Below are positions 37,379 to 49,766 of a stretch of 64,000 nucleotides of DNA, piece after piece; the first letter of the stretch is position 1; every line of letters begins with the position of its first letter. A program made the position numbers and the translations under genes. The notes below the pieces were generated by a model. That model was not told the origin of the DNA. It saw only the letters and a program-made list of their open reading frames with translations, and did no database searches. This DNA is from Nyssa sinensis (taxonomy: Eukaryota; Streptophyta; Magnoliopsida; Cornales; Nyssaceae), in the NCBI GenBank assembly GCA_008638375.1, contig VIRR01000579.1:1-64000 (forward strand), written 5' to 3'.

Positions 37379-40300
37379 TATGAAGTGATAAATATATATG
37401 TACATGTGTGTGTGTTGTGTGCATGTGAGGATATATATATATATATATATATATCCAAATGGTGTTATATAAATATATCTAATTATAAGATGAGTCAGCT
37501 ATAGGGACAGTTGTAATCTATATAGATATACATGTGGCCTTTGTGTTGTGTGAGTAGTGTCTTGTGACCAACAAAGAGAGTCGACTAAAAAGAGAGAGTA
37601 GTGAGACAGAGATAAGGAAGAAGGAGACAGAGAAGCTGGAAGGAAAGAGAAGTTTAGAGAGAGAATGTAAGGTTTTCAAAGAATAACAATAGGAGGTAAG
37701 TAATCAAAACCCTTCCTTTAAGATTTTAGGCATGTTAGGTGTTATATTTGCTTGAGTTTAAGCCCAAAACAGTGAGCTAAACCAAACCGCTATTGATGGA
37801 CCTTGAAAACTGGTTCTGAACCAACTTGAATCAAACCTTGATTGAGGTACGGAGATTAAAACTAGAAAGAACAAGATTCACAACGCAACAAAAAGCAAGT
37901 GAAATGACTCAAAAACGAGCCCTAAAACTAGAGTTGCAGGTCACGGGTCTAATTTTTGGCATCTCAAATCGAACCTCAACCTCGGTTTTATGAACAGAAC
38001 AATAATCCCTATGATTGTACGATTACGACAAGCCAAAAATTATCACTTTTGGTGGAGAAATGAGCGTGTACAACAAAAATATTTAGTCGGCCATTAATAG
38101 TGGGATCGAGCTTATGAGCTTGTTCCAATCCACAAAAGCAAATGCCAAGGTATTTATTAAGCTTCCAGAAACATATTAGAAACAAGAACAGCAAAAATCT
38201 ATGGCCAGAAACCCACGAATTTAACTATAAAAATTCTAAGTTTTAGGGTTACTATTCATTATCCTGGGGAAAACGATGAACACTAATGGAACTGGGTCGG
38301 GTCGGACTGGGTCTAGTTCGGGTCAACTCGGTTTGGGCACACCTATGGGCCATTGAAACGTTGTTGTTTAACTTAAGGAAAGTAAGAAAAAAAAAGGGGT
38401 TGTTTCGAGGTTCGAACCCGCGAGATACACAAACAACAAACACATACTTACCACTAAGCCACATTGTCACATGTGACAAATATGGGCTGAATATATATAT
38501 ATATATATATAATATAATTTAAAAGAATAAATTAAATTAATTAATTTAATTTAATAAAATGGCTCTGATGCCTAAATAAAATAAAAAGATAATGTAACTT
38601 AATATTTGTGGGCATTCCGGGCTCAACGGTAGAGTCCATTTTAGCAAATGAAGTACTGAAAAATATGAAACATAAGTGTAAAATTTCAAAAATGTCCCTA
38701 GGCTTAATGTAAGACACAAATGAGCTAATTAAGATCCAAAAAAGCCTAAATTAATTATATTCAATATTCTAGACTTGATGATATCATACCTTTGAAGGCA
38801 ATAAGACTCGATAACAAACTAAAAAATGACAAATACGTCCTTAAGACTTAATGAAATTACCAGAATTATAAAATGAAATGAATACTGATTCAATTTGCTA
38901 TGTATTTTTGATCCATAATGATAAGACCATTCAAATGACAGAAAGTGGAAAGAGAGCTATGGGATAGCTATTATGGTAACTGCATGGGAATGCAATGCTA
39001 AGAACTCAATGTAAGTAAACCCGAACTCTAACATGTGATATTCCAAGCCAGGTCACTAGTTTATTTCTCGATGCTACTAAATTGTAATCTATACATACTT
39101 GATATTGATGATTTCCATAATTTGATACTTGTTCTACATTGTGGATTCATTGAGAATTTGATTACCAATATCATTATTTGATTATCTACCATTTCTATAC
39201 TTGCTTGGATATTAAAAATCATTTTGCCTCTTACTGCTGAGAATTTGTTATTTCACAAATATGTACATTGCCTGTGAAATTATGATGAGCATGATATCTT
39301 TATGTGCCTGGATTTGTGATCTGTCACAACGTCCATTTGATTCACAGATGCTTGAGGACCTACGGGTCAATGTTTGGGACTAAGCCCAACGCCTAGTCCA
39401 TGGAGGACATGATATATGTATAGAGCTCCAGTGCTATCCAGTATTTCGAAGGGGGAGTGGGCCTATATGAGCGCTCATGAGGGTATGCCGGGCCCTATAT
39501 GTGTGTCAGCATCTATTTTGTTAATGTCTCATAACGTTTATTGATATTCTGATGATGTACTCATGACTCATTGTTATGCTTGCAAGCCTATGTTAATGAT
39601 GTATCCTTGATTTCAAATATGCCTCGTGAGTTTGTCCGTGGTTTATCTATTGACATATTATTGATTAATGATATGCTTACTTGCCTATCTTTGAATTTGG
39701 ATTGTTATCTTGTTATTGCAGCAGCTATTGATTGTACAGGTCGATCCCTATTATTGATTTGTTATTCTATCTTGGGTTGTGCCTTTGGGACCTATGGGTC
39801 ATTTTATTGATTCATTTACCTAGTGATTGGCTATTGTGATGTTCTATCCTTCATATATCATTGTAATATTATCCTTTGCTATTGTCTTTTATCTTTCTTT
39901 TGGACAAACCCTGTCCCATGGCAGAGTGAGGAAATTTACTTACTAAGCCAAGTTAGCTCACTCCATATTTATATCTATTTTTTAGGTAGCTCTATAAGAA
40001 AAGAAATAAAATGAGGCAACTAATAGAGCTATTGGCGAGCCTGTGAACAATATTGATGATGTGAACTCCAAGTTATGATTTGAATGCGTACTCTGTATGG
40101 ATGATTAGATAATAGGTATTTATAATATTGTATCATTGATAGAGATGTTAAACTTGATTGGTGAATCATGATGATGAAAATGGTACTTGGAGGTATTTGA
40201 TTAACGGTTATTGGAGTTAGATTTATGATCAGATGAATTGCATTTGGTGTAGCTTCCGCATTAAATGTTTTAATGATTTTTGATTTATTGATAGGATTTA

Positions 40301-40397
40301 TCATTCTATGCGATTCATTTGATTTTGTACGACCTGTCCGAGTGGCAGTGTTGATCGTTGCCTCTGATCTGCGTAAGGTGGGTTTGCGGTCGCGACA
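36964..40397 (+). mobile_element. Solo LTR 'X', 3.4 kb, TSD CAACA
   Basis: It runs TATAACAACCCAACCCG..GCGGTCGCGACA with perfect CAACA on both sides (36959-36963 and 40398-40402). It has long (TA)n tracts at about 37257-37460 and a GA-rich leader, with a donor GGAG|GTAAGT at 37696. An antisense tRNA-like unit lies at 38387-38461. A second donor-like GTAAGT is at 39011 and an acceptor-like TTTTTTAG ends at 39985. It sits inside another X LTR. Confidence 0.9.
38387..38461 (-). other. tRNA-like (Pol III-type) unit, antisense to its LTR
   Basis: The minus strand has the A-box-like TGGCTTAGTGG (plus 38451-38461), the B-box-like GGTTCGAACCT (plus 38408-38418) and T9 (plus 38387-38395). The span is 75 bp, close to a tRNA gene. 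It is preceded by the perfect palindrome TGTCACATGTGACA (38465-38478). It has the best A and B boxes of the four units. The T stem is imperfect, so a functional tRNA is unlikely. Confidence 0.5.
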
Positions 40398-41970
40398 CAA
40401 CATATACAACACATCAACCATATATAATATATACATGTGTATATGCATGTGTATCTATATATATATATATATGTTTGCGTGTGAAAGGAAAAAAGTCAGA
40501 GTTTTGCATGTACAGGCAGTAGAGAGAAAGAGCAAAAGAAGAAGAAGAAGAATAGAAGAGTAGAAGGGAAAGGAAGTCTATGCATGCTTTCTAAGAACTG
40601 CTTGAGGATTCAGTATCTTGAACTAGAAGGAAGAATCACGACGATTGGAAGGTATAAAAACTTTAAATTCTGATTTTTCCTCTTAGATTAATTTAGCATT
40701 GTTTAAGTTGTTTGAAAGTCTTAGGTTGCATGCATGTAATTCTGATCTGTGTCACTAGGAATTGGAAACAAAATAGGAGGGTTTAAGCTAGGGAAACCGT
40801 GACCACCATTAAAGCACCTTCGAAAACCAAACCTGAATCGATGCCCACCAAACCCATTTTTGATGTACAAAACTTCAACTAGAAACCATAAGGATTGTAG
40901 AAACCCTAGGCCACAATCAAAATCATCAAGATAAGGCCATGAAAAGCTGAGTTGCAAGTCACGGCTTGGAGAGACAACCCCTCAAATTGAACATCGAGCT
41001 CTGATTTGAGAACAGGGATTGAATCCCCATAGTATAAGGGTCATCACAGACCAAACCCCATCCATTTTTAGCGTGAAACGAGCATGTTCTAGGGAAATTT
41101 CATAATCCACCATGAACACTCAACCGATCTCTTGAGCTCATCTCAAATCCCCAAACCAACGCCACATTAACCTATATCATCTTAGGAGTCCATAATAAGA
41201 CTTAGAAGCAAAAATAATGGAGTTCTAAAACTCTATGAAATAGGAAATCTTTGAAACCTACGATTAAGGCAACACAATGTAGGGGAAGGGGGAAGATGAT
41301 GAACAAGGAAAGGGTCGAGTTAGGTCGAATCCAGGTTCAGGTCAGGGCTTGCCCCATCGCACAAAGGGTTTTAGTGGAACAACGTCGTGTAGGGTTAGTA
41401 GGTTTTAAATATAAACTGAAATTGTTCTGTTTGGCAACAGATATAGGAAATTGATTTAATACCCATGAATAGAATAGGGATATCCTATTCCTAAAACGAT
41501 ATTTAGTCGCTGTTTGGTTTTGAAATAATTAGAAAAAAAAGGGAACCTACGGCCAATGGGTTTCGACCCACTAATGTATGCGTGTGTGTGAACCCTATTC
41601 CACATGTGTGAACCACTGTGCCACTGTGGCACTTGGTTAAAATAATACCTAAATAAATATATATTACAAAATAATATAATTAAATTAATTTGATTAATTT
41701 AAATTATTATAAATTGTCCCGTTCCCTAAATAAATTAGAGTATTTTAACTATTTTGGGAATTTTGGACCCAATGGCCGTGTCCATTTTACGAGACGGGAC
41801 TCAAAAAAATTAAGATGCGTAAAATGTAAAATTATCATTTTACCCTTAGTGACTTCCGAAGCCAAATGAAAGTCCAAGAAGGTCTAAATTGACTTTCTTA
41901 GATGTTCCGGACGCAATGGTGAGGTCCATATTACCAAATTAGGTATGAAAAAAATAAGGCACATGAAAAT
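40398..41970 (+). repeat. LTR 'X' (plus), continuation up to element A
   Basis: After the CAACA duplication the outer X LTR resumes with its TA-rich and GA-rich leader (40410-40570) and a donor-like AAG|GTATAA near 40650. Next come the palindromic GAATAGG-5 nt-CCTATTC near 41480 and the tRNA-like unit. A dyad near 41905 (GGACGCAATGGTGAGGTCC) precedes the point at 41971 where element A inserts. Confidence 0.7.
41533..41623 (-). other. tRNA-like (Pol III-type) unit, antisense to its LTR
   Basis: The minus strand has the A-box-like TGGCACAGTGG (plus 41613-41623), the B-box-like GGGTCGAAACC (plus 41559-41569; one mismatch) and T8 (plus 41533-41540). The palindrome GTGCCACTGTGGCAC overlaps the A box at 41618-41632. 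It lies beside a GTTTGGTT motif, as the unit at 24949 does. Confidence 0.4.
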
Positions 41971-44674
41971 TGTAAAGATCTGAAAAATCAGGATAAATTT
42001 TTCGTTTTTGCCGGTAAGACACTATTCATGCACTATTTGCCAGCAGTGCACTATACATGCATTATTTAGACATAAGTCATGTTTAGAAGTATAATTTGAG
42101 TATTTCATAGAAGGATAATATGCTTATAATGTTAAAATACACCTCCTGTGAGAATTGGAGCCTAATCGAAGATAATTTGAAAAATAGACCAAAAAGGGCA
42201 TCCCGGGTGGGCCCGACCGCAACCGCCAACAGGCAAAAATATATTTTTTAGAAAAATATCATTTAAAGTAATTTTAAGAACTTTGGTTAAAGAAAAATTT
42301 CAAATTAAGGCATTTCGGAATGGGTTGTAGTGTAACAGGATCCCGCGACTCATTAAGGGCAAAAGTGTCTTTTCACCCCTTTGCCCCTTGAGTATAAATA
42401 CAACACTTAAGACGTAAAATTCTTAGAATTGGTTTGAGAATATATCAGGTCGTGCTTGGAGCAAAAAGGTGAGAAAAACCTAGGTTTTCCAACTTTCCAC
42501 CTTTCGAAACTCATCTCTAGCCTTAGAATTTCACAAGGGTTCCTTCTAGGAAGTTGTTCCCCACCTCAAGGGATACATTCTTACCAATTGGTTTGGCTAC
42601 ACAGGGAGCACAACTCCCTAGGGTTGAAAAAATCCTTCTAGGTATGATATTTTGCTAAGTAAAGAATAGAGTTAAGTTTAGGAGTATTTTTATATGTTGA
42701 TTGTATGACTTACATGCTTACTTGTTGTTAGAAAATCACCTAACATATAGTTACTTTGAAAACCTAGGGTTGGTACCTTATGTACTTATGTGTTCTTTGG
42801 GAATTTGGTGAAATGATGAACATGTAATATGACTATATGTATAATTCATTGCATTCTAGCTTATGTTCATGTAGACCAAGTCTTGTAGTTTGAAAATTAT
42901 GACTTACTCAATGTACTGGTATTTTGTGTACTTTTGTAATCTTTGAGAATTTGGTAAGGTTGTGAATATGTAACATGTTTACATGTATGATTGATTGGAT
43001 TACATGTTATGTTCATGTAGACAAAGTTTTGTGGTTTAAAAGTTATAGTTTGCTTTATGTATAACTTAAGGCAATCTCCATAGGTTTGATAAATGTCCTA
43101 TTGAAATTGCATAGAAGAATCAAGGCATTTTGGCATACTTGAATCTTTGAAAACATGGCATGTGTTGAGCACTTTAGTGCTATGCATTATGAGGGTGTAG
43201 ATCCTGTGGTGAAAAATCCAAAATCTGATCAATGACAGTACTCGCGTGCTGATGAGGGCGGACTGTGAAGCGAGGCATAGGTGGGCATAGAGTTGCATGT
43301 GTGTGTCATGCATATTGCCATTGCATTGCATCATTGAATTGGAAGGGATATAGCTTATAAATATACATTTTGCACATGTTATGCCTTACCTTTGTTCTTT
43401 ATATTAGCATTATGTTATACAAGCTGTTGTGCTTACCCTTTGTGGGATTACAAATTACAGATGAGACTCCCGGCACTTGAGACTTGATGAAGTCTTGAAG
43501 CATAGAGGGGGAAGTGGACCTTGAAGAAAATTTGGCCCTTGGGGCATATTTTTGGTTGTGTAAGGGCATAAGTCCCATGAAATTTATTGTATGTTAAAAA
43601 CTTAAAACCTTGTGTAAGTTATGAACTAAATTTTGTGTTGGATAGCATGCAATTGACTATTAAATGTATATGAGAAGCATGGAGCTCTATGTAGTTACTT
43701 ATTTTTTAAAATATGCTTGTGAATGTTAGAATTACATAATTGTATGAAAAATTGTACCATTAGGTGTTGTGTTGGTGTTGAGGATGATGATGAGGGGGAA
43801 CGGGGTGAGGAAAATAGGTTAATGAACAAAGGAGACCATGTCAAAATTTTGTGAATTAAAAAGAGTTATTAGGTGTGTAAAATGCCCATATATATATAGG
43901 AATAGTGCCAAAAAGTGGGAGTTAAAAACCTTGAGAAAGTAGGTTAAAAATTGAAAAAATCAGCTTGCAGCACTTTGGAAAAAAAATTCAGAAAAGGGGG
44001 AAAACAGCTGGTAGTAAATACACTGTTGCTACAGTAGCAATAGCCCAGGCCAGCCCAGGTGCACACCCGTTCGTCGCGGGCCTGCGCGCACCCACTGCCT
44101 TGCCCATGCGCGCCTGCTGCCTTGCCCATCTGCACCTGCTACCTTGGGCATGTCATAGGCATGCCATGACTTGCCTTCCAAAGCGATTTTAAAACCATTC
44201 TCCCCTATGTTTGTCACTATCTTTTAGAGCCCCTTTTAGGCCATTTTTAGCCATTATATCAAGCCATGTTGGGCACCTTACTGGGACACATTTTAGTCAT
44301 ATTTCAAGGCCATGTTTGGCCACTTTCTTAAACCACCTTAGGTAGGATTTTTGACCTATTCTTGGTCTATGCCTTAGGGCATTTGGGATCCATCTGAGCC
44401 ACTGTTTCAAGCCACATTAAAGACATTTTTGGGGCTATCTTAGGGGCCATGCTTGAACATGACTTAGACTATTTTGACCATTGGTTGGGGAAGTATTAGA
44501 TTAATGTTAAGAACCCATCTTAGCTGAGTCTAGTTAGTAAATTTTCATTTTTAATTTTGGGAAAACATGGGGAAATAAATAGGTAATCAAATAAATTCAT
44601 TTAATTGCCTTTAATTAATTTCTTTTAGTTCATTTTCACTCACTCCTCAAGTTTTAGAAATTCAGGGCGTGACA
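41971..44674 (+). repeat. 5' LTR of element A, 2.7 kb
   Basis: It runs TGTAAAGATCTGAAAA..TTCAGGGCGTGACA. It has a TATA box at 42393-42400, a donor-like CTAG|GTATGA at 42642 and an acceptor-like AATTACAG ending at 43460. Between these lie a hairpin AGCACTTTAGTGCT near 43165 and the block GTAGATCCTGTGGTGAAAAA. A CpG-rich stretch is at 44042-44120 and repeated GGCCATTTT motifs at about 44240-44340. Confidence 0.9.
42393..42400 (+). promoter_or_regulatory. LTR TATA box (TATAAATA)
   Basis: It is in the same context in the 3' LTR (50198-50205) and in the related solo LTR (32363-32370): 'ccccttgagTATAAATAcaacac' with small changes. It is likely the Pol II core promoter, with transcription starting some 25-35 bp downstream. 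Confidence 0.7.
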
Positions 44675-44677
44675 ACG

Positions 44678-44689
44678 TGGTATCAGAGC
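44678..44689 (+). other. PBS of element A (initiator-Met tRNA)
   Basis: TGGTATCAGAGC lies three bases after the 5' LTR. It is a perfect match to the usual plant PBS. Confidence 0.92.
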
Positions 44690-44927
44690 TTAGGTTTGAA
44701 TACTTAGGGACCGTAGGGTGTTGTTGAACACAATGGGACCACGACAAATGATTTGAAATTTTTGTGAGCATTGTGTAATGTGTAAGGACTTGTTATGTGT
44801 ATGTTACGACATATTATACTTGTTTCTTGTGAAGTGTAAATTGTTGACAATTACATGCTTAATATTCTTTTAATACCTGTCTAATGTGAAAATGGGTATT
44901 AATTTTTCTTCTTGGACTTGTAGACAC

Positions 44928-47900
44928 ATGCCACCGAGGAAAGCTCCTCTGAGGCGTGCACCACCTAGGCGCGGTAGGCCTAGAACCACTGTACCACCTC
45001 GACGTGGTAGGCCCAGAGCTGCTGCTCCTACACTCAGCACATCAAAGGAGGCTATTGCTCCTACACCTGCCCCGGCGGAGAAGGTAGAGCAGACCATCGG
45101 CACTAAAGATATGGCAAAGATTTTATAGGAGTGTTTTTGCACTATATAAGAGGCTAGGACTACAGGTGTCGAGACATGGGATACCTTTGTGATAAAGGTG
45201 TTCTAGAGGATAAGACCTCCTACCTTTGCAGGACAGCACAACCCCTTAGTAGCCGAGGAATGGCTAGAGAAAATTATGAGGATCCTAGACTTGCAAGGGA
45301 TTATTGAACCACACTTGAGGATTAGGTGTGCCACCTTCCAGTTCACCGAGCTAGCTAGCCAATGGTGGAGAGGAGCTGCTGGGAGGATAGATAGATTCGG
45401 GGAGGGGTAGGACGCATTTGTGGCCATGTTCAATGACCACTACTTTCTCGAGACAGCATGGATTGGATATATGGATGAGTTCGTGGCACTCCTTCAGCTA
45501 GACACGATAGTGACTCAGTATGAGTCTCATTTTACAGCTTTGGGGAGATTTGCTCCACATATTACTGAGAGTGAGCGGCTGAAGGCCCTTCACTTTGTTA
45601 GGGGGTTGAAGACCTCCATCAGGGATAGGCTGGCTGGTCATATTATTGATACTTACGATGAAGCAGTGACCAGAGCCATTAAGTTAGAAAGGGAGTTGGC
45701 TGACCTTAGGGGGATTAAAGAGTCCCGAACACAGAGTAGGGCAGCTCCAGCACAGGCTTTTACATCTGCCCCGGCATACACAAGTAGGGGACCATCGAAG
45801 AGGTACCAGACTTGTACTTCTTCTGCACAGATATCGCAAAGACCCATCCAGTTTTTAGCCCCCCGAACTATTATGCCTATTGCTTCTCGAGGGGGAGTAT
45901 CACAGAGGCCCTTCTCTTGTTATCAGTGTGGACAACCTGGCCATAGGGTGACCAATTACCCTCAAAGAGACCCCAGTCTAGGACAGGGGACTAGATCTAG
46001 TCAGGGATCATTTCCACCTCCAGTACAGAGTCAGGGGTGGAGAGCTCCTCCATTTTGTTTTACTTGCCACCAGATGGGCTATGTTAGGGCTCATAGAGAC
46101 TGTAGTATTATCAGCCTATCCAGCCATCTCTGCCACAGCCACTGTTAGGCTACAGACCTCCAACACCATAGTTTCAGCCTACACCTTTAGCACAGAGTGT
46201 TAGAGCTCCAGGACAGAGGGGTGGAGGTCAGTATGGATAGAGAGAGGGTGGTAGACAGGGTCAAACCACACAGGGTTGAGCATATGCAGTGGTCACCCCT
46301 AGGGCATTTACTTCCGGACCTTTAATGGTTCGAGGTACATTCCTTGTTTTTAGTTCATAGGCCAGTGTATTTATAGATTCTGGTGCATCACATTTATTCA
46401 TGTCTACCATGTTTTCCATGACATTGGGGTTAGAAATAGATCGACCAAATCCACCATTGCAGATTGACACACCAGTTGGGGGTAATGTGACACTTACGAG
46501 GATCTGTAGAGATTGCTCGATAGAGATTGTTGATCGTATATTTTCTTTTGACTTCATTGTGCTTGATATGTCTGGTTTTGATATTATATTGGGGATGGAT
46601 TGGTTGTTTACTTTTCGGGTTAGTATAGACGGCTAAAGGGAGTGATAGTGTGTACCTTGAAGGAGATAGCTTTTATTTCACAGGGGATCGTGGAGATTTC
46701 CTAGTGCCACCTTTGTATGACTCAAGGAGTTGGGGAGGTCATAGCTACTTGTTGGCTAGTTTGATAACAGATGGGAATGGGACTACAGAAAGTGTATTAC
46801 CGCTAGAAGTGGATGAGTTCCCAGATGTCTTTCTGGATGACTTGACTAGTCTACTGCCGAGACGAGAGATAGAGTTCACGATAGAGCTTATCACAGGCAC
46901 TATGCCTATTTCCATTCCACTTTACTGTATGGCTCCAGCTGAGTTGAGGGAACTGAATGAGCAATTGACTGATTTATAGGGTAAGGGTTTTATTCGTCCT
47001 AGTACTTCATCGTAGGGTGTTTCGGCATTGTTTGTAAAGAAGAAAGATGGGACATTACGTTTGTGTGTAGATTATAGAAGGCTGAACTGGCTCACTATCA
47101 AGAATAAGTACCCGTTAGCGAGGATAGATGACTTGTTTGATCAGCTTAGGGGTTTGAGATGTTTCTCGAAGATCGATTTTCGATCGAGGTATCATCAGTT
47201 GAGAGTACGAGAGGAGGATGTGGCGAAGACAGCTTTTCACACTCGTTATGGCCATTATGAGTTTGTGGTTATGCCATTCGGTGTGACGAATGCCCCGACA
47301 GCATTCATGGACTTGATGCATCGCATCTTTAGTCCTTATTTAGATCATTTTGTCATGGTTTTTGTTGATGACATTTTGATTTATTCACCTTCTGAAGAGG
47401 AGCACACTTTCCACTTATGGACTGTATTACAGATTTTGAGGGAGCATCATTTGTTTGCTAAGTTCTCGAAGTGTGAGTTTTGGCTTCAAGAGGTACAGTT
47501 TCTAGGCCATGTTGTACCAGGTAGCGGAGTATCCGTAGATCCTTCTAAGATTGACTCTGTTATGATTTGGGATAGGCCAAAGAATGTGTTTGACATCCAG
47601 AGTTTCTTAGGATTGGCCAAATACTACTATCGATTTGTAGAGGGATTTTCTCGTCTTGCCGCACCGATGACTCGTCTGACGCGCAAGGGCATTAGATTCA
47701 AGTGGAGTGATGATTGCGAGCAGTCATTTTAGGAGCTAAAGAGGAGACTAACTTCAGCACCTATTCTAATCATACCTGATGGAGGTATTGGCTATACAGT
47801 CTACTGTGATGCGTCGCGAGAGAGACTAGGTTGTGTATTGATGTAGGAGGGGAGGGTGGTAGCTTATGGTTCTCGTCAATTGAAGAATCGTGAGCATAAC

Positions 47901-49755
47901 TATCCTACACATGACTTGGAGTTAGTTGCCATCATCTTTGCATTTTAGAGTTGGTGACACTACTTATACAAGGAGAGGTTTGAGGTGTTCTCAAATCACA
48001 AGAGCCTCAGACACATTTTCACACAGAAGGACTTGAACCTTCGGCAGAGGAGATAGATGGAGTATATGGAGGACTATGACTTTGATCTTTAGTACCATCC
48101 TGGGAAGGCCAATGTCGTAGCAAATGCACTTAGTAGGAGACTGAGAAGTACTGTTGCTAGCATTGCTATTAGGGAGTGGGATATGATGGGAGATATTGGC
48201 GAGTTTGACTTGGACTTTGTCGAGTCTGAAAGACACGCCACACTATTCAGTTTGTGTACACAACCTATTCAGTTTGTGTGCACAACCTAAACTGTTGAGT
48301 AGGGTTATTGAGGCACAGTTACATGACACAAAGGCAGAGCAGATTCGAGCACGAGTTGCTAGTACCGAGGGCTTTGAGGGATGGACAATTCATTCTGACC
48401 TTAGCCTAAGGTATATGGGTAAATTTTTTGTTCCAGAGTCTCTTAAGGATGATGTTCTTCGAGATTTCCATCATTCACAGCTAGTAGTGCATCTAGGGGG
48501 CTCTAAGATGTATCATGATTTATGCTCCCAGTATTAGTAGACAGGGATGAAGAGAGATGTTGTATAGTTTGTATCGAGATGTCTCACGTGCCAATAGGTT
48601 AAGGCTGAGCGCCAAAAACCTGGAGGTTTATTACAGCCATTGCTAGTGGCCGAGTGGAAGTGGGAGTTTATTACTATGGATTTTGTGATGGGTTTTCTAT
48701 GGTCACCTAAAGGTCACGATGCAGTTTGGGTTATTGTAGACAGATTGACGAAATTCGCACATTTCCTACCGATTAGAGCAACTGATTTAGTGGATGTTCT
48801 CAATAGGTTATATATCCGAGAAATAGTACGACTACATAGGATTACTGTTTCTATTGTTACAGACCGAGATCCACGTTTCACTACACGATTTTGGCAGAGT
48901 CTTCAGACAGCCTTGGGGACTCAGCTACTATTTAGTACTGCTTTCCATCCTCAGACTAACGGTCAATCAAAGCGTACTATCTAGATACTTAAGGATATGC
49001 TTAGAGCGTGTGTTATGGATTTCAGGGGTAGTTGGGAGGATCATCTTGCTCTATTAGAGTTTGCCTACAACAAAAGCTATCAGTCTAGTATCGACATGGC
49101 ACCTTTCGAGGAGTTGTATGGCAGGTTGTGTCGTTCACTAATATGTTGGACCGAGGTAGGGAAGACGGCTGCTTTGGGGCCTGACATAGTCCGTGAGACC
49201 ACGGAGAAGATACAAATGATTCAGCAGCGTCTGTTGATAACACAGAGTCACCAAAAAAGTTATGCAGACAGGAGGTGACGACCTCTGTCATTTGATGTTA
49301 GGGGACATGTATTCCTCAAGGTAGCCCCACGATGGGGATTGAGGAGATTCGGGCATAACGGGAAACTATCGCCATGATTTATAAGGCCATTTGCGATCCT
49401 TGATAGGGTTGGCGAAGTGGCCTATAGGTTGGCACTACTGCCACAGTTATCTAGGGTTCATGATGTCTTCCATGCATCGATGTTGAGGAAGTACAAGCTT
49501 AACCTTTCACATGTGCTCAATTGGTTAGATCTTCAAGTGGAGGGTGATGTTTCTTATGATGAGAGGCCTATAGAGATATTGGACTCGAGGGACCAGGTTT
49601 TGTAGGGCAAGACCATCTCTTTGGTCAAGGTTTTTTGGAGTCACCACAAAGTCGAGAAGGCCACTTGGGAGCGCGAAGCTAAGGTTCGCGCTAGGTATCC
49701 AGAGTTGTTTGTTCATAGAGGTACATTTCTAAATTTTGGGATGAAATTTCTTTAA
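44928..49755 (+). pseudogene. gag-pol: gag-pol pseudogene of element A
   Basis: It starts MPPRKAPLRR and ends at TAA 49753-49755 overlapping the PPT, about 1,606 codons. Gag core: about 45126-45720. Two zinc knuckles are damaged: CYQCGQPGHRVTNY (last Cys is Tyr) near 45920 and CFTCHQMGY (His is Tyr) near 46060. Protease: DSGASH near 46378. RT: about 46980-47600 with FVDD. RNase H: YCDAS near 47800. Integrase: zinc domain about 48480-48600, core with TMDFV and VTDRDPRFT; the catalytic Glu of DDE reads Lys (QSKRTI) near 48970. Chromodomain-like tail: VKVFWSHHKVEKATWERE near 49630. Many stops are TAG/TGA by transition. Frameshifts lie near 46100 and 46640. A tandem duplication of about 22 bp near 48245-48290 shifts the frame. 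It is dead. Confidence 0.93.
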
Positions 49756-49766
49756 GGGGGGAAGGA
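49748..49766 (+). other. Polypurine tract of element A
   Basis: TTCTTTAAGGGGGGAAGGA lies directly before the 3' LTR start TACAAAGATCTG (TG mutated to TA). Confidence 0.85.
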
